Assembly: GCA_014905825.1 (NCBI GenBank)
Contig: JACGCN010000026.1
Coordinates: 620,001 to 684,000 of the forward strand
Reading direction: 5' to 3'
From: Lyophyllum atratum
Lineage: Eukaryota; Basidiomycota; Agaricomycetes; Agaricales; Lyophyllaceae
Length of the DNA: 64,000 nucleotides
The notes under the pieces are model-generated. The model ran no database searches and was not told the DNA's origin. It saw nothing but the letters and a program-made list of their open reading frames with translations. How positions within the stretch are numbered: the stretch's first letter is position 1; every line of letters starts with the position of its first letter. The translations under genes and the position numbers were made by a program. Shown here in pieces: positions 62,566 to 64,000 of this stretch.

Positions 62566-62790
62566 ATGCGCGCCGCCTCAACCATCGTATTCCTCGTCTC
62601 CGTCACTCTCCTTGCCGCCCCCGCCGTCGCCCAGCGACCGGTCTACCGAATGGACGCAGATTTCGATCTTGTAACGCGAGGGACGCCGAAATCCGGACGT
62701 GAGGTGGTTCAGAACCTTGTGGCTCGGTTTGAGATGCCGCATAAGAGGTTCGACGCGTGGAGGATGGGACAACAGAGTGGGGCATTATAA
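62566..62790 (+). CDS. Small secreted protein, 74 aa
   Basis: One intronless frame. Residues 1-22 form a textbook signal peptide: Arg at position 2, a hydrophobic core IVFLVSVTLLAAPAV, and an AVAQ cleavage site. The mature part would be about 52 residues, basic, without cysteine, with FDLVTRGTPKSGREVVQN in its middle. A TATA box precedes it. It could be a secreted effector-like or structural peptide; no family is recognised. The absence of disulfides is unlike most fungal small secreted proteins. Confidence 0.55.
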   Translation: MRAASTIVFLVSVTLLAAPAVAQRPVYRMDADFDLVTRGTPKSGREVVQNLVARFEMPHKRFDAWRMGQQSGAL

Positions 62791-64000
62791 CTGCGAACGC
62801 GTGCGTCTTTCCTAACTCCTGACTTGGCTCTTTACAAGGTGGACTGAGTTGTTATTCAATCAACATAGATTCTGCACCATATACATTTCTGGCAGGATAG
62901 TGATATGCGTGCTATATAGATGAGGTTTCGGCGTCACAACGCTAGATCAGCGGCGTTTGAGTACTTAGTCTGGTAATCCTACGTCACCTTCCCTTGCTCC
63001 AAGTACTGCCTTTCCATAAACAATCAGATGACCCTGATCCACGCGCAGGTCCTCCACGATACCCTCGATGGAAAGTTATCCTTGGAAACATGAGCCAGAA
63101 GGACTCGAAGACAACATCAGGCTCCGACCGCGACCCGACCACGGTCATTCTCACTTCCAGGGCACGCGCCCTCTTGCGAAATTTCAGGTTGCAAGCGCCC
63201 AAGCTGACTGGCTCAAGAACAGGACAAGAGAGCGCGATGGAAGGCGGTCTCTGGCCAAAGGAGTAAGGCCCGCCAGCATGACCTTTGGGGCGCCCAGAGT
63301 AGGCGATATTGAGATCTTGGAAGTGACGCCATGATGCACCTGCGCCTGCACTTGCACTCCAGCGATTGTCAAGTTCCAACTCTGCAGCCGTCCACTCATC
63401 CGGACTGGTCATCATGCCACGAACGAGAACAAGGACCTTAACGCATTTCGAATGGCGCGGATGTCCATTCCATGTATGCCCGTTGACTCTCCAAAAAGCG
63501 TCAGGGCCGTCACTGGCAAGACATAGGCGGGATGCCGGAGCAATTCAGGCTGCCACCGCCCATAAAATTGGGCATAACCTGGGGCTAAGGCAGCCTAAGT
63601 GGGTCTTGGTTGCGCCACAGCATATTAAGAGCGCCTTCTTAATCCTCATCGCATTGGTTATAGTGCGTCGGACGCAAGAAAATGATGATAAACTTGCAAC
63701 TTGAAAAGAGGTGCGTTCACTTTCCAGGCATGCCAAGGATGCGAGACTGTCAGGTTGGCAACATTCAGAAATAAGAGTTCGGATTTCGAGGATGGCGGAG
63801 ACAGTAATGGACTGTGGCACAGCATTCTTCGACCTTGTTCGAGAGAAAAATCTGCTTTAGAAGAAGGGCTGCGAACGAATTGAAATTCGAAGAACCGGTT
63901 GACGGTCCCACTCCCTGCCATACCAGGTAACCGGCACGTGTGATGAGGTAAGCTCCCCACGCCCACATTTGGCACAAGCCACTTGTTCTCTGGGGGTGTA
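62791..64000. other. Window end, without a firm gene
   Basis: A 143-aa minus-strand frame at 63415-62984 (starting MMTSPDEWTAAELELDN) is open, but a second open minus-strand frame overlaps it and neither shows a family motif. Part of a gene that continues past the window is possible. Confidence 0.35.

Overview
The window is nuclear DNA of a basidiomycete, almost certainly an Agaricomycete. Genes carry many short GT-AG introns (mostly 47-75 bp), exons as short as 7-17 nt, and families typical of mushroom-forming fungi: 7-TM proteins of the DUF6534 and related classes, F-box/LRR proteins, and an RWD-PARP protein. Exon coordinates were worked out by hand from splice signals, reading-frame continuity and family conservation. 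No alignment or expression data were available.

Layout. 1-6250: a multi-exon unknown gene (minus), then a 335-aa unknown gene (plus) whose second intron holds a complete Tc1/mariner-type DNA transposon (1806-4732), then an intron-containing tRNA-Asn(GUU). 6600-8860: a 7-TM protein with a long proline/serine-rich tail. 11316-16213: a divergent pair of paralogous 7-TM genes, one apparently frameshifted. 16700-27550: a minus-strand run of an RWD-PARP protein, an F-box/LRR protein, a phytanoyl-CoA-dioxygenase-like enzyme and a Rap1-like telomere protein. 30964-34468: Cdc24 (Cdc42 GEF). 35820-37812: a secreted endopolygalacturonase with 18 exons. 39782-41686: a DUF6534 7-TM protein. 42357-45728: PRMT1-type arginine methyltransferase and an RTA1-like membrane protein. 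46635-55692: a compact block with a BRI3-like small membrane protein, a gamma-tubulin-complex protein, 3-hydroxyisobutyrate dehydrogenase, a carboxymuconolactone-decarboxylase-like protein and a mitochondrial carrier. 57003-61623: a large RhoGAP protein. 62566-62790: a small secreted protein.

How the genes work together. Most are independent housekeeping or lineage genes. Two relate to Rho-GTPase polarity control (Cdc24 GEF and the RhoGAP), two to chromosome and spindle structure (Rap1-like and the GCP), and several are small-molecule oxidation or decarboxylation enzymes. There is no biosynthetic cluster, CRISPR or prokaryotic feature.

The most interesting points are the transposon inserted exactly in a splice donor that its own terminus rebuilds, the RhoGAP stop codon followed by a 49-codon in-frame extension, a second RhoGAP start that creates a myristoylation signal, a Rap1-like protein with three Myb modules, and the frameshifted 7-TM paralogue.
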